The translations under genes were made by a program, and so were the position numbers. A DNA stretch of 64,000 nucleotides from Papaver somniferum (lineage: Eukaryota > Streptophyta > Magnoliopsida > Ranunculales > Papaveraceae): positions 200,933,215-200,997,214 of the forward strand of contig NC_039362.1 of assembly GCF_003573695.1 (NCBI RefSeq). The letters run 5' to 3'. This document shows positions 23,126-36,178 of this stretch, piece after piece (within the stretch, counting starts at the first letter, position 1; every line of letters begins with the position of its first letter). The notes under the pieces are model-generated. The model worked only from the letters and a program-made list of their open reading frames with translations, was not told the origin of the DNA and did no database searches.

Positions 23126-24799
23126 TAAACCTAATATCCACATACTCAGATACATGGCTTTTTTCATCTAAATTCCAAAGCGCTTTTTCATCTTATCTTC
23201 AGTTATTGGACCTTTACTCAGGTTTGTAGATATTTTTCGTCCTTTTGTAGGTTTTAATGAAGTGGCAAGGAGTCTCCTCATGTAAGTTTATCAATTATCC
23301 TTGTGCGTAGTTATTTTTATCTCGTTATCAATATGATCTCAGTCTAACTTTGTTTTCTTGCAGTCTAGAAGGAGATCCGACCATTTGTCTTTTATTTTGT
23401 TGATTTTATAAATCCTGTACAGACATCGACTGCGTTGGACGACGCCTTACAAGTTGAAAAAAAAGCCTCCTCTTTTACCTTCAATTTTTGGGAAGTTTAG
23501 TCTTATTTGTATTCACAAATTCATTTTTCCATGTTCCTTTGCTTTTTCTATTATGCTACAATAATCAGTAAGTATGGTGGATTCACGCCTAACTTATTTG
23601 ATTCACGATTAACCATAAACAACCTATTTGCATTAATCCCTTCTCACTTTGGGATTGTTTTGTTATAAATAAAAAGGTGCAGTTATCCTGTGATGGATTT
23701 CTTTCTCATATAAATAAGTGAACAATCTAAGATTGTAATGATGTTCATACCTTCGACTGATAGAGTCCTTGGCCATGATTCATATTGGTTGTCAAATGCA
23801 TAATAAACGTTGTGTACATGTTGCAGGTTTGTCTAACTCAAACTACTAGAAGACCAGTAGCATGATGATTTTGTTGATATTTACATCTCTAGTGTTAATG
23901 TATATATCTTGGTTGGTTCCTTAATAATTACCAAGATACACCATTGGACTTTCCATTTTTTTATATCTGCTTCAAACTAGGTGAATTTTTAGTATAATCT
24001 AATCCTAAGGTTAGTCATTAAAGAGAACAAACTTGCGATGAGTTTTCAAGAATTTAAACATATTTTGAGATGAGTTTTATTGTATTCTTCCCACAATATT
24101 AAAATACAGATGAGCAAGCGGCTACGGACATACGACTAGTAGATGTCATTGCCAAGAAGCAAGCTCAAATTATCACATAAGAGTGCAAAACTGGTAAGGC
24201 TTTCCCATTTGAGCATTTTATCATAATAACTACTTATTTCGTCTTGTTTTTATTTATTCTGATCGACATGACCTTCAAAAAATAAAAATTACGAAAGGTG
24301 GATCTTTAGTTATTGTTGTACATTCATTTGAGAATGTTTGGAAGGGGCATTGGAAATATTTTCTGAGAGTGGTGTTGATGGAGTCGAGATAAAACAGAAT
24401 GGTGACTATATGTACTCGCGTCTTTTCAGGTGATATTGCAATAGAAGTTTTGGATCTACTACTGAACCTGCATTCGTACTAACAACTCGACAAGTCAAGA
24501 TAAAGGTATGGTCTAAATATGCCATGATTCTTTGTAAGTAATGGCATGTCTGAGGCATAAAATGGTATATATTCAAAGTTTTGACAACATTATCACAATG
24601 TACATTATGAACTTTTTTATTTAATGTAGATACCAATGTCGAAAAGAACACATGTTGTGTAAAGAACAGTTATTAGGTTTGAGGCAGAAGGTGTAGGATT
24701 TTGTAATACTGAGAATTCTGAAATTGTAATTACAAAGTATGGAATTTTATAATATATTTTTTACATGTTTTGAAACGGATATATTAGTTTATTAAAGTA
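23126..24799. other. Intergenic, no gene seen
   Basis: AT-rich, many stops in all frames. Nothing recognised apart from short T-rich intron-like stretches. Confidence 0.5.
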
Positions 24800-25815
24800 A
24801 GTTACTCATTGCTTTGATTAAATTAAGCAGCGTACACAAAGCTATTTGAGAAACATATGTGTGACAAACCGAAAAATTACACCTGGATGCGCCAGGATGT
24901 GCAGACCATAATTCCCCAATGCGCCATTCTGATGTTAGTAACCGGGCCTTAAAGCTTTGATTCGCGCTAGAAAAATGCACATTCATTTGCCATTGCAAGA
25001 ATGCTTAACAAGCATGATGCATAATTCTACACCGTTCCAACTTACCACAAAACAGGGGTATAAAGCCTTGAAAGCTAAGGCCAATGCCTCTTGCATGCAT
25101 CACTGGATTACACACACCATCCAGGCATAATGCATTCATTGAATTTGCACATAGGCCATTCCGAGCCTTTAGGATATTATCTTACTTAGCTTACAGATTA
25201 GCTTACTCTCTTGACCATATCCAATGCGTCATTGGTGCATGGCCACATTTTACACCTTAATAAGAATATATAAGCATCCCAGTAATGGTATGAAATTTAC
25301 CACGTCAAATGTGGCCACAATCATCTCTTACATAGCATCACCGAGCTAGGCGATATGAGAGGCCAATATGCCGCAATCATCTCACAATTAGATGATATGA
25401 GCGATAACGTACTGAACTGTTAGTGTTGCAACTCATTGCGGCTGCCTACGTACCCTTCCCTACTCCAAAGGAATCAACCACTGACCGCAGTTCATCATCG
25501 AAGGTACAAGGAACTTAAGCCAACTTGTTTTGCGAGGATATGGCCGAGCAATGCCTAGTCCGTATACTTTGTTCCGTCAAAATGAATCAAGGTGATGCAT
25601 ACTTTAGTCGGTGACATGGCACAATAATTACCATGCATAATATGCTCCATTGTCAAGGCTACATAACTATAAATAAGGCATAAGAATCATTTATACTCTT
25701 TTGGCTAAGTCATGGAGCTTACTTGTGCATAGTCCACATATGCTCCTTCAACCAACTACCTATATCTATATATGTCTTTAGGACATTTTTAAAACTTAAA
25801 CTTAGGAAGCACTTT
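24800..25815. repeat. Repeat of unknown family, left part, split by the outer LTR element
   Basis: Rich in AATGCGCCA/AATGCGTCAT and GGCCAATATGCC words that also occur at 42724-43250 on the far side of the 16.9-kb insertion. This suggests that both sides belong to one older repeat, perhaps an LTR. No coding capacity seen here. Confidence 0.45.
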
Positions 25816-28106
25816 TCAAAATGCAGGATACCAAATACTCCAAACTTTTTCGTTCGACAACCTGTATAGACAAAACTTAAAACAATTGCAAGAACACCAA
25901 CTTAATGATCTTTGACAATATGTATAAAGTTAATATCTCAACTTCTACTCAATCAGTATATATATAGACACAAGGTCTGTGAACCTGATTGTTAAGCAGA
26001 GTACTTGGACGATCTCAAAACTCGATATCCAAAATTAATCTAGTCGTATCCAAATAATTTAATCGGAATTCTGCCAATTTGTTAAGCTTGTTATTTATCT
26101 TTCAAGATAAGAATTCTACAAGAAACTAGTCTCGTAATCGATTATAATTAAAAGGACTTATCTACGTAGATTGAATACGTACGAAACTATGTAAATCCAA
26201 TTATAAAGATAAACAATATAATACGGAAAAGGAAAAACATAAGATACCAAAAAAAATTTAACGAGGAAACCGCAATAGCAGAAAAATTCCGGGACCTCAT
26301 CCAGATTGAACACCATACTGTATTAAGACACTACATACAGTAGCCTACTATCGGACTTCAGAAAGGAATGTGGTTGAGACCGAATCCACCATCCAAGAAA
26401 TTCAGTTACAATGTCGCTCCTTACGTCTCTTGAACCTCGAAGGTTTCTACGCACTTGATTCCCTTAGCTGGAATCCTTTACAACCTACGAGTTGTTTCAG
26501 CCGAAATGATGACTTCTGATACCAATTTTCACTAACAAATAACCCTATTTAATTTCCATTTAAATCAAAGATCAAGATCTGGAAATCTGTTCGCAATAGC
26601 AAGCTAGAAAACCTCACAAATGCGATACGACTCCCGAAGAGAAAAATATATTCTTAACCACCTCTCAAGAGAAATCGTCGAAAGATCAACTAAGATCAGT
26701 CTTTAGATATCTATCATGAGGGATCACAAAGTCAGAGATGGAGAAACTTTGTAACTACTATCTATCTTGCCTGGAAGAGATTATGCAAAACTCGATAATA
26801 GAAAAGCAAGATCAGGATTCACGAACTATAAAGTTAAAGATAGTCGTACCTAGCTTCACGAATCCCCAAGTAAAGTCTTTTTAGTCGTATACCAAAAGGT
26901 CAATAGAGGCGACTCTATGATCAATTAGGACACAAAGTGTCAGGGATTGATTTTCCTAGTTGATAGAGATGCTCTATTTATAGTTTTTCAAAGACAAGGG
27001 TTAGCTTAGGATTCAAGCTAAGATAAATTGAGAATCAATCAAACAAAATAGATCTTCAAACTACAATAGAAGACTATAAACGTACGTTCGGTTAGACCGA
27101 GTTCAGTAACTGTGCATAGTGACTGTTCAGTTTGGCAATTTAGCCAAAGAACTAAAATCTACTTGATGTTCATTTAAACACCTAAGAAATTAATCATGAT
27201 TCAAACACCTAAGTGTTTTAGTAAATCAATGAAGTCATATAAGTGTTTAAGAGAGTTCTAGAAATGCTAAAATATTAAAATAATAAGTCTTTGAGCATCT
27301 GCTAAACATTGTCAGGGTAGTTAGTACAACGTTTCGTGAACCGCAAGGCTTGTTCACGATTCAGCGTACAAAGGTTCGTGAACCGAGTTCGCCAACCCTA
27401 CTAGACTCTGGAACTCAGTTGACCACAGTTCGTGACCTGGGTTTGCCAACTGATAGCCAATTAATCCAAGCTAAAATTCAGTTCATCATCATGGTTCGCC
27501 AACCAGGTTCGTAAAATGTTCCCGACTGAACTTATGGGTTACGACTGGTTCGCCAACCTTCCTGTATTTTTGAATCTCAAATACCTATGGTTTGCAAACT
27601 AAGTTCGCCAACCTACTGAGTATGAATTTATTAAGTTCATCTATCTCTCTTTTGATGATTGAAACATTCCCAAGTGATTTTATCATTTGCATGGACAATT
27701 TTCAATTGATCCACAAACTAATTCATATAACTAATATTGCTAAGGACCTTTGAACATCTAATCGCTAAATCATATTTTGAGATTTTTTACAAGACAAGCT
27801 TGACTCGAAACATCTTTTTTGTTAATCGACTATAAGTCATACCACATAATCTCAATAAATAGAATGATGGTATAGTGAGTAAGATATAATGGTTCAGTCT
27901 TCACATACCTGATACTATACATAAGTTCTCCAAAATGTCTTTGTCAATCTTCAGTTTTCAAGTGTGATCTCTGAAACTCAACTATAATTCTAACCTATCC
28001 TAAACTTCACTTAATAGACTAAAAATCAAGATATAATTTTGGTCACCTAATATTGACAAGCTTAAGATAGCAAAACTTGAAGGTTCAACTGAGAAATGCT
28101 CTAACA
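25816..28106 (-). repeat. 3' LTR of the outer element
   Basis: 2291 bp, collinear with 40491-42723 but visibly more diverged than the inner pair, which fits an older insertion. Contains a candidate TATA CTATAAATAGAGC (26983-26971, minus) and a run of GGTTCGTGAACC / GTTCGCCAACC words at about 27320-27620. Confidence 0.9.
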
Positions 28107-29587
28107 ATCTCCCCCCTTTTCCAATTTTAGTGAGAAAACTATTCAAAAACATATGGATACAATAAATAAACTTTTCAGCTCAATCCACTACGCTTGATTT
28201 CCTTGGTTCTTCAACACACGTATTGAATTCTTCATACTTCAAGTTCTTCTAATGTTTTGCATGTGTTCATTCAACACTTTTTTGTTGAAGATCTATAGCG
28301 ATAACAACTTATGAGATTACTCGTTAGATCTTTTATAGAATGAGGTAAATATACTCTACTCATTAGTTGTTATACAAAAACATAGTATTATTACCTTTCT
28401 CAAAGTTCAATTGCATCACAATTTTGAAGCAATACTATGGTGATATGTTCTCACCCTTTGTCAATACATGTTGCTTTTGTAAAATAGGTAAAATCCATAG
28501 ATAATAATTCGATCATTCTTACATGATGCTTCGTAAAATGCCATATGTATGTAGTAATTAAGATACTACTTAATATTTTCCCCCTTTTTGTCAACGAAAT
28601 TGGCAAAGGTTAAAAACAGGGATTATCATGAATTAATTCAAAAGAGTTTCAAGTCAAGAGAATACATGTCGACCTTTAGTTTAGACGATTTCAACCAAGA
28701 TATCTCGGTTTGTGTCAAGGAGACATATATACGGCACAAGCATCTCTTACAATTCCACATCCGCGATCCACACAAAGATATTACCATCAAGTACATGTTC
28801 AAAAAGATTTTACCCCCGTTTATGTCATTACCGAAGAACGACATGAGTGACCTTACTCTAGTCACAAGAGAACGATTTTCTTGGACTTTAAATTTAATAA
28901 GCCAGTTACGAACAAATTAAATTTGTAGCCAATATTTATTTTCTATTCTCACCAGTTACGAACAAATAAGTTAAAAATAGAAATCTTAATGTTAGAAGCA
29001 CTAAGACACAATGTTTTTGTGAGTAAAATCATCAACACAAACTTTCTCTACGCCTGTTATGAACAAGAGAACAATTAGTGCAATATGACTTAACATAAGA
29101 ATTATAACTTCTCTAGCCATGTACGAACGTAGAGATTAAATTTCACCACTTATTCCATGGTGGTGACACAATCAAGGAGATAAGTCGATACCTAAACAAC
29201 ATCTTACGAAATCCTGTAATAGTTTATTCACAAACAGTGTAACCGTGAAGATCAAAACTGCCATTCTCAAAATAGTTTACTCCTCTTTTGCAAGAGTGAA
29301 AGAGCTTAACATATGAGAAAATATATGAGATATATGTTCCAATCAGCAATAATGATTGCATAGAACAAATCTCACAAAATAAGCAATACGTACATATAAC
29401 CATGAAGATCAGGTATTGCAAGTCATCTTCCAAAATAAATTTTAATTACTAAACTTTAACTACGCAAGATGTTGGTATTTGGTATAGCTAATGTAACACA
29501 TAAAAACTACTCCAAACACTAGTGTTCCTCCTTAACCAATAAGAACAAAATTATTACAAGGAGTTAACTAGTAAAAATATGAAGAAT
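28107..29587 (-). other. Non-coding 3' internal part of the outer element
   Basis: Lies between the env-like stop and the 3' LTR. It has several CCCCCTTTTT tracts (polypurine on the minus strand). A 110-codon frame at 28588-28920 on the plus strand is antisense to the element and matches nothing recognised. Confidence 0.6.
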
Positions 29588-30076
29588 CTAGGCAAGATCT
29601 TCATCATCACTCTCCGAATCACTCCAAGAAGCTCGAATTTTCTCCATATCATCCTTAATCTCGGGAAATTTTGTAGCAAGTAAACACATTTGTTCACATA
29701 CACATTTTACCTTGTTGTCTACTTTTTCAATCTTTCCAAGAATTTTGTGTAGAAGTTCCAAGGGAGTAGAATCACTAGCACTGATTGAGGGAGGAGGAAG
29801 ACTTCTTCTTCGTTTGAGAGCATTACCTCTCATACGTTTAAGTGAACTTTTGAGAATGGGAATGGGAGTTACAATGGAAGTACCAATAGGTTAAATACCA
29901 AAATGTTGACAAATCCTATAAACAAGATAATGAAAACCTAACTTCTTATTATAACGTTTCATAGTCGTCCTTTATTGAATGATCCAGCCACAAACATCAA
30001 GACCACGAGATCTCACATCAAGGAAATATACCAATTTCGTAAATTCACGACCCCAATGATCATGCTCAATAATATA

Positions 30077-30081
30077 AGGAC
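30077..30081 (+). repeat. Target site duplication AGGAC, left copy
   Basis: AGGAC directly precedes the 5' LTR of the inner element and recurs at 38586-38590 directly after its 3' LTR. Confidence 0.9.
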
Positions 30082-30786
30082 TGTAAGAGCATAGCTCGGT
30101 CAACCTCGCATGTGTTACTATCTCAAGCATGTTTGTCAATGTTAGTGATCAAAACTATGAGTCTTGATTTCTAGCCTACATAGCTAAGTTTCGGACTAGG
30201 ATAGGAAAATTGTAATTAATCTCAAGGACTTCATGGCGATTCATCATACAACGATGAATATCTAAACAAGGAACCGTGGAACTTCATCAACAAAAAGGTA
30301 TGTGGAGACTTGAACTTATCTATCACTCAAAAGTCTATCTATTCTATCTCCTACTTCTTATGAGACAAAAGTTTTATGCTATATAGACTTGATCATACAT
30401 ACTTGACATTTCGAGCTGAGCATTCATTGCTTATCTTTTATCTCGAAATCGTGTGTTGGTAAAGCGTTTCGCTTTGATCAAGTTTATCTTCACCTAGTGA
30501 CGAAAGTCATGAAAGTTTCAATCACTTTGAGAATTTCTCTGACGTGAATCGGCATGTGAATAACGGCTACATAGCGTCCTCTGAGAATGTCTCAATGATT
30601 GAAATGAGAGTTTAGATTACATAACCATGTATGCCTTGAACCGAAGTTTTCGAACTTTGTTGATCAAGAGAAATCGGGAGGATTGTGGAATTGGCTTGCT
30701 AAATCCGCGAACTTTCGGAAGTTCTCGACCGAGAATTTCTGCTGGATTTTCCAAAACTCGTTTGTGTGCTTAGTCCGCGAACTGGC

Positions 30787-30799
30787 GAAAGTTCTCGAA
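30787..30799 (+). promoter_or_regulatory. Candidate heat-shock element in the 5' LTR
   Basis: GAAAGTTCTCGAA is a perfect three-unit GAAnnTTCnnGAA. The 3' LTR copy (36908-36920) reads GGA in the first unit. It lies about 530 bp upstream of the LTR TATA box. Binding is inferred from the motif only. Confidence 0.4.
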
Positions 30800-31325
30800 C
30801 CGAGGATTTCTGCTGAGTTTGAAAAACTCAACCGATTAACTTAAGTTCTCGAACTTGTTTGTAAACTTAAGAGGTTATGATCTAAAGATGTGCTATGAAC
30901 AAGAAACATTAAATTATTACGGAATGCTTTATGCAAACCGTGGCTATAATGTTCATGAGCCGATTCAATCGAATCGAATCATCCTTGTTTCAATTGTGTC
31001 TTGTGTAGTTACATAAGATCTCATAGCAATTGAACAACACTCTCACTAGTTCATTTGAGTCTATTGAACTAGTTATGGTGAAGAAGAACAAGGTTAGTAT
31101 GAAATGCTCCTATGGTTGACCTTTTGGGTTACTATGTTGAACCAACATGAACGTACACGTTTGGGCATGGTTTTCACGAACCCATTAAACGTTTACCCAA
31201 GTGTGTGTGACAAGCTAAGTTTTCGATATAACGGTTGAGAAATATTAGCTTGAATCTAAATCAGGTTTTCATCTAACGGTGAATAAGGATTTCTTTGTAC
31301 CTAAGGCAAAACCCTGATTTGAAGG

Positions 31326-31336
31326 CTATATAAAGG
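31326..31336 (+). promoter_or_regulatory. TATA box of the inner 5' LTR
   Basis: CTATATAAAGG is conserved at 37447-37457 in the 3' LTR. Confidence 0.6.
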
Positions 31337-32465
31337 AGACATCTAGCATTGAGCAAACCTAATCCCCACACATCTGTGTGCCACTAGTGCGCTCGCTAGA
31401 GTCGATCTCCATTAACCTTTGATTTTCTTCTCTAAAATCAGGTTAACAACTTAAAGACTTCATTGTGATTGTGAAGCCAGACTGATACTACTTTATTGTA
31501 GTTGTCTGATCTGATCTTACATCTTCTATCGTATGAGTACAATCGATTGATTGGCTTGATATCGTGAGAGTTCTCCGATAGGCAAGATAAAGAAGTCACA
31601 AACATCTTCGTCTCGCTGTTTGTGATTTCTCGACAATCCGCTTGTGTAGTCAGTAAGGATTGTAGAGAGGTTATTGCTTAATCTAGGCTGTTCTTCGGAA
31701 ATATAAGACCGGATTATCAATTGGTTCCTGTTCACCTTGATTTTATATCTTAAGACGGAACAAAACCTAGGGTTTATCTGTGGGAGACATATTTATCCTT
31801 TGATATACTTTTCTATGTGAGACAGATCTGTTTATTATCAAGTCTGTGATTTTGGGTTACAACAACTCTTGGTTGTGGGTGAGATCAGCTAAGGCAATCA
31901 AGTGTGCAGTATCCTGCTGGGATCAGAGGCATAGGATTATAACTGTACCTTGTAACAGTGGGAGATTGATAGGGGTTCAACTATAGTCCAGTCTGAAGTT
32001 AGCTTGGAGTAGGCTAGTGTTTGCAGCGGCTTAATACAGTGTGTATTCAATCTGGACTAGGTCCCGGGGTTTTTCTGCATTTGCGGTTTCCTCGTTAACA
32101 AAAATTTCTGGCGTCTGTGTTATTTCTTTTCCGCATTATATTTTATATAATTGAAATAATATAGGTTGTGCGTTCGTGATCATGAATTGGAAATCCAACC
32201 TTTGGTTGTTGATTGATATTGATTGATCCTTGGACATTGGTCTTTGGTACCGTCCAAGTTATTTCTCTTTGATAAAGACTCGCAGGTTTCTATTTGCTTG
32301 AGTAAAGATCAAATCGAGAGATTGAGATAATATCTCCTTGAGATGCTTTTTATCTATATTGAGTCTGACTGTCTAATTGATTCTCTAGCAAAGTATTTCG
32401 GAGTAGTCCATACAGATTGATAAGTGAAATATTGGGTGGTGTTGTTAGACCCCCGCTTTTTCAAT

Positions 32466-32477
32466 TGGTATCAGAGC
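32466..32477 (+). other. Primer binding site of the inner element
   Basis: TGGTATCAGAGC, the usual complement of the initiator tRNA-Met 3' end in Copia elements, two bases after the LTR end. Confidence 0.9.
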
Positions 32478-32556
32478 AGGCAAACACGCTAAGACCTCAT
32501 CAGTCTGTATTTGTAGCGATCTGACTCTATAGACAGAATCTCATACGCATACCAAA

Positions 32557-33705
32557 ATGCCTCCTAAAGCTGTCAACTTTGTCAAGCGTCTCGGAAACAC
32601 CTCAAAGGGTCACTCCTTAGATGATTCTTCCGAATCCTGAGGTAGAAGAATGTCTCATCTTATGTCGATCATTCTTCCTCCAATGAGACTTTTGACATAA
32701 TGGCAAAATCTGAAATGGAGCTCACCAGAATTTCAAAAAATTCTACAGAGTTTGTTGATCTCAGGGATCATGTACAGCTCATGGATGGATTTGAAAAATC
32801 TATTGATCATGAACAAGTACTCTGCAACATTATAGGGTCATTCTCTAAGGAAATTAAGAAACTTCTTAAATAAAACAATACACAACATGAAAAGCTTTGT
32901 GATCTTGAAAAGCTGGTCAAAGAAAGCTCAATTAAAGAAAGTTATTTGATCAAGACGCATTCATCCGGTCTAGACAAACTTCGTGTTGAGAAGGAGAAAC
33001 TGGAAGCATCGCTTGTCTTAGCCCATGGACAGTGCAAATCCTTGGAAAAGGAAAACTTTGTTTTAAAGAAATATTCTTCTGCACAAACTAATTCTCATGA
33101 GTTACTGTACAGAATGAAAGTTTCTCCTGATGAAGATAATGTCGAGAAAAGTTTTCATAACTTACATCTTCTCCGATGGCTATGAAATTTAAACAAGTGC
33201 ATGTTGTTTCTTCACCTCCACGAACCTGTACCTTCCTTGGAAAAGGTAATCACTATGATATCCATTGTTTTGAAAGAAATAAACAAATTTCTAAACTCCG
33301 TAATTTGCTTCTATCAACCGTCAATGGAACAAATAGTCAATCGACTACCGCGGTGAACCAAATACCCACAGAAAACCAAAATTTTTATAAACATGGATCT
33401 CTTCCTAGAAGTCGTCACAGATCACAGGTACATTCTAACCATTTAAACTCTTATGTTTTTAATGAATGTATTCCCCATGTTTATGCTTTGGTAAATCTAA
33501 ATCTAGAAAATGGATTCCCATCTATTCTGATCCACTTGAACCAATGTCAAGAGGTCCTATATTTAGTCCTCAGAGAAAGCCTTCAGAAGGATATGCAGAA
33601 CAAGCTATGTCGTATTCTTCTAAACTGAGGGATAATCAAAGAAGGAAGACTAAACAAAAGCAATGGTCATTTAATGAGCTAGATGCTCATACTTGTGCGA
33701 ATTAA
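32557..33705 (+). pseudogene. Gag-like region of the inner element, broken
   Basis: Starts at MPPKAVNFVKRLGNTSKG and stops after 27 codons. The coding sense then continues in other frames: a coiled-coil stretch (MELTRIS..., LRVEKEKLEASLVLAHG) up to 33185, then a degenerate zinc knuckle near 33220-33265 (CTFLGKGNHYDIHCFER) where the second Cys is Leu, and a basic tail. At least three stops or frameshifts. The order coiled coil, knuckle, basic tail is that of Sirevirus gag. Confidence 0.6.
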
Positions 33706-34046
33706 TCACAAGGTTGATATCTCACTCACCAAAAATCCTAGTTGTGTGAGAATTGAATAGGTATACTTTGTACAAAGTAAATGTGATTATCTAGCTATTT
33801 TCTTATCGTTCTTAGATGGATAATCAGTCACATACTTTTATATGAGTATTTTATCATCTTTTTGTATTGCTTTTGTTTGTTTTGTCTTGTCTATCAAAAG
33901 CTTCATGTTTTGTGTTGGGTCCTCATAAGGGTACATATACGGTTTTGGATTTAGTCTCTTATACCTACCGTTAAACCCTAATTCCCTCAAATACGTCTAT
34001 ATACCCTTCCTATTGTGTTAAAACTTTCACTCTAGGATTATCATCA

Positions 34047-34415
34047 ATGGATTCTTCTTCATGGGACTTGCCTGAAGACTTTGTTGATAATGGTATATAC
34101 TTTGAGTTTGATAAAGAGAAGGGAACCCTTGTTGAAGTTGAAGGATCTTTTCCTCAATCTCCTGTTTCTTACTCAGATATTGGAGAGAAGATTCAATATA
34201 AGGTGATCATTGATTCTCAGCAACTTGTTAGAACTATTAAGTGTCTTGATGATGTAAAAGCTGAGTTGGAAAAGGCTAATTGTAACCTTTCTCTCATGAA
34301 GAACCGCGTTAAAGAACCTCTCAAAAAGGAATTTTCCTCAAAGATTGATGACGTTGCTGTCTCTCATAAGCTCGATGATCACAAGGCTCATGTGTCTTCA
34401 AAACTGTTCATCTGA
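34047..34415 (+). CDS. Second ORF of the inner element, 122 aa, coiled-coil, unknown function
   Basis: Open from ATG 34047: MDSSSWDLPEDFVDNGIYF, then an acidic and partly coiled-coil part (VKAELEKANCNLSLMKN) and a Lys-rich end. It sits between the gag remnant and the 3' LTR, where env-like frames lie in Sireviruses, but I see no recognisable env-like motif. It could be a remnant or a captured sequence. Confidence 0.4.
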   Translation: MDSSSWDLPEDFVDNGIYFEFDKEKGTLVEVEGSFPQSPVSYSDIGEKIQYKVIIDSQQLVRTIKCLDDVKAELEKANCNLSLMKNRVKEPLKKEFSSKIDDVAVSHKLDDHKAHVSSKLFI

Positions 34416-36178
34416 TTTGTAGTGTCTGGGTTTTGGCCTAAGAGTCTGTTTTTGATTTAGTTGCCTAGTATGTCTTCCTTTTGGATTAGTTGGAAGAATA
34501 ACTAGTGCTTTGAATAGCGATGATTGTGACTACACATAGTTATTTTTGTTTTCATCTTCTTATGTTATTTTTTAGGTTTATTGGTATTAAATTCTAAAAA
34601 TATTTGGAGGATGATGTTATTGCAGTATTTTAATGGTTTGATATATTGCAATATTTTTATGAGATATGTATTGTTTGCGTCCGTGAACTTGAAGGTCCCA
34701 TATTGCGGTCAAAAGTAAAGTCGTTCATGAATTAGTATTTGTATTGATGAAAGGACGAATGGACTTTTGACAATTACAAAAGTTATGCATATACAATCAT
34801 GTATTTGATGGAAAATAGGATAAAATCTTTTGTTTGACAGGGATAAAGTCTATTATATCGTTATGATGGAAAATAGAATAGATCCTTGTATGTTATCCAC
34901 GGTATTGATCTTCATTGATCCATTTTATTATGTTCTACCGTGAAGGCTCCATTGTGTGTCTTATGTTGAGCACGATATGACTAAGTCGATTTTTCTTATT
35001 GGCTTGTTGGTTGTTCCATAAGATGCTATATGTTGAGCATTAGGAACTAAATTAATCAACTAGTTTGGTTATTTAGTTTGTACTCCATAAATTTTCTTTG
35101 TTATGTTGAGTACATGTACGGTTAAGGTTGTCATTTTCTATGATGAACTTAGTCGGGGTTCCATAAGTTCTCTTATGTTGAGCCCAAAATAATTGAATTG
35201 ATTACTTCGGTGATTAGTTTGGTTATTGGTATTCCAATTGGATTAATTATAGGTTCTCTTGTAATTAGTCTAGTTGAGTTTTCATATATTCCACAAATTC
35301 TTGTGTTGAGTATATGAACGGCTATACTAATCATGTTCTATCGGTTAATATAGTCGCATATTCCGTAAGGTTTTCCTTATATTGAGTATGTGAACGATTA
35401 AGTTAGTCGTCTCCGTATGATTACCTTAGTCGTAGCTCTGTAAGTTTACTTATGTTGACCACCTTAAATTAAATTGATCACTTTTGTGGTTTGATTTAGT
35501 TGCGTATTCCAATTAGATTAATCATGGGTTTACTTGTGGTTAATTTGGTTGATTTTTGGATATAGAAAATCATTCTCATGGTTTTTGGTATCCAATAAAA
35601 AATCCTTCTTTTTTTTCGAAATTAAGGTCGCTCTTGTTGTTCTCTCGGGAATGACATCAAATGGGGAAGAGTTCTTTTGAACTTGTGCTTAATGGTAATA
35701 TCTTGCGGGGAGTGCGGCTGTGGAATTTTATAGGGGTTATCTTGTATCTTAAAACTCCTTGATGAATGCATTTAGCTTCGGCTTTATGATTGCATCTAAA
35801 TTAAGTTGGTATGTATTTTTTCTTTTAGTCTATGAAATGTCTCTTGTGGAAATTTCATTATGATCCCGTTCTTGTACCTTTGCCAATTCTATTGACAAAA
35901 AGGGGGAGAAATATTATAGTTCACACTACAAATACATATGGTTTTCGGATTATTGTATAAGGGGGAGTGGTTTCCATGATCGAGATGGAGTACTGAATAA
36001 GGGGGAGTGATACATATCACCATAGTATTATTTTTGAAGTCGTGATACAATTGGACTTTGATATTACATAATAGTACTATGACACTGTATAATAATGAAT
36101 AGGAGCCACTAAATTTTATTTTTTTTGTATTCCATATGTATTAATAGTTTTAACACTAAAATTGACAAAGGGGAAGAT
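34416..36178 (+). other. Non-coding 3' interior of the inner element
   Basis: 1.7 kb of T-rich sequence with loosely repeated blocks around TATGTTGAGYA and TTAGTYGNGNTTCCATAAG (about 34960-35520). The last 300 bp have several AAGGGGGAG tracts, multiple polypurine-like tracts before the one next to the 3' LTR. Confidence 0.6.

Larger units (their letters stand above)
30082..32463 (+). repeat. 5' LTR of the inner element
   Basis: Starts TGTAAGAGCATAGC and ends GACCCCCGCTTTTTCA. Contains TATA CTATATAAAGG (31326-31336), so R-U5 is about 1.1 kb, and TTCnnGAA words at 30640-30860. Confidence 0.92.
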
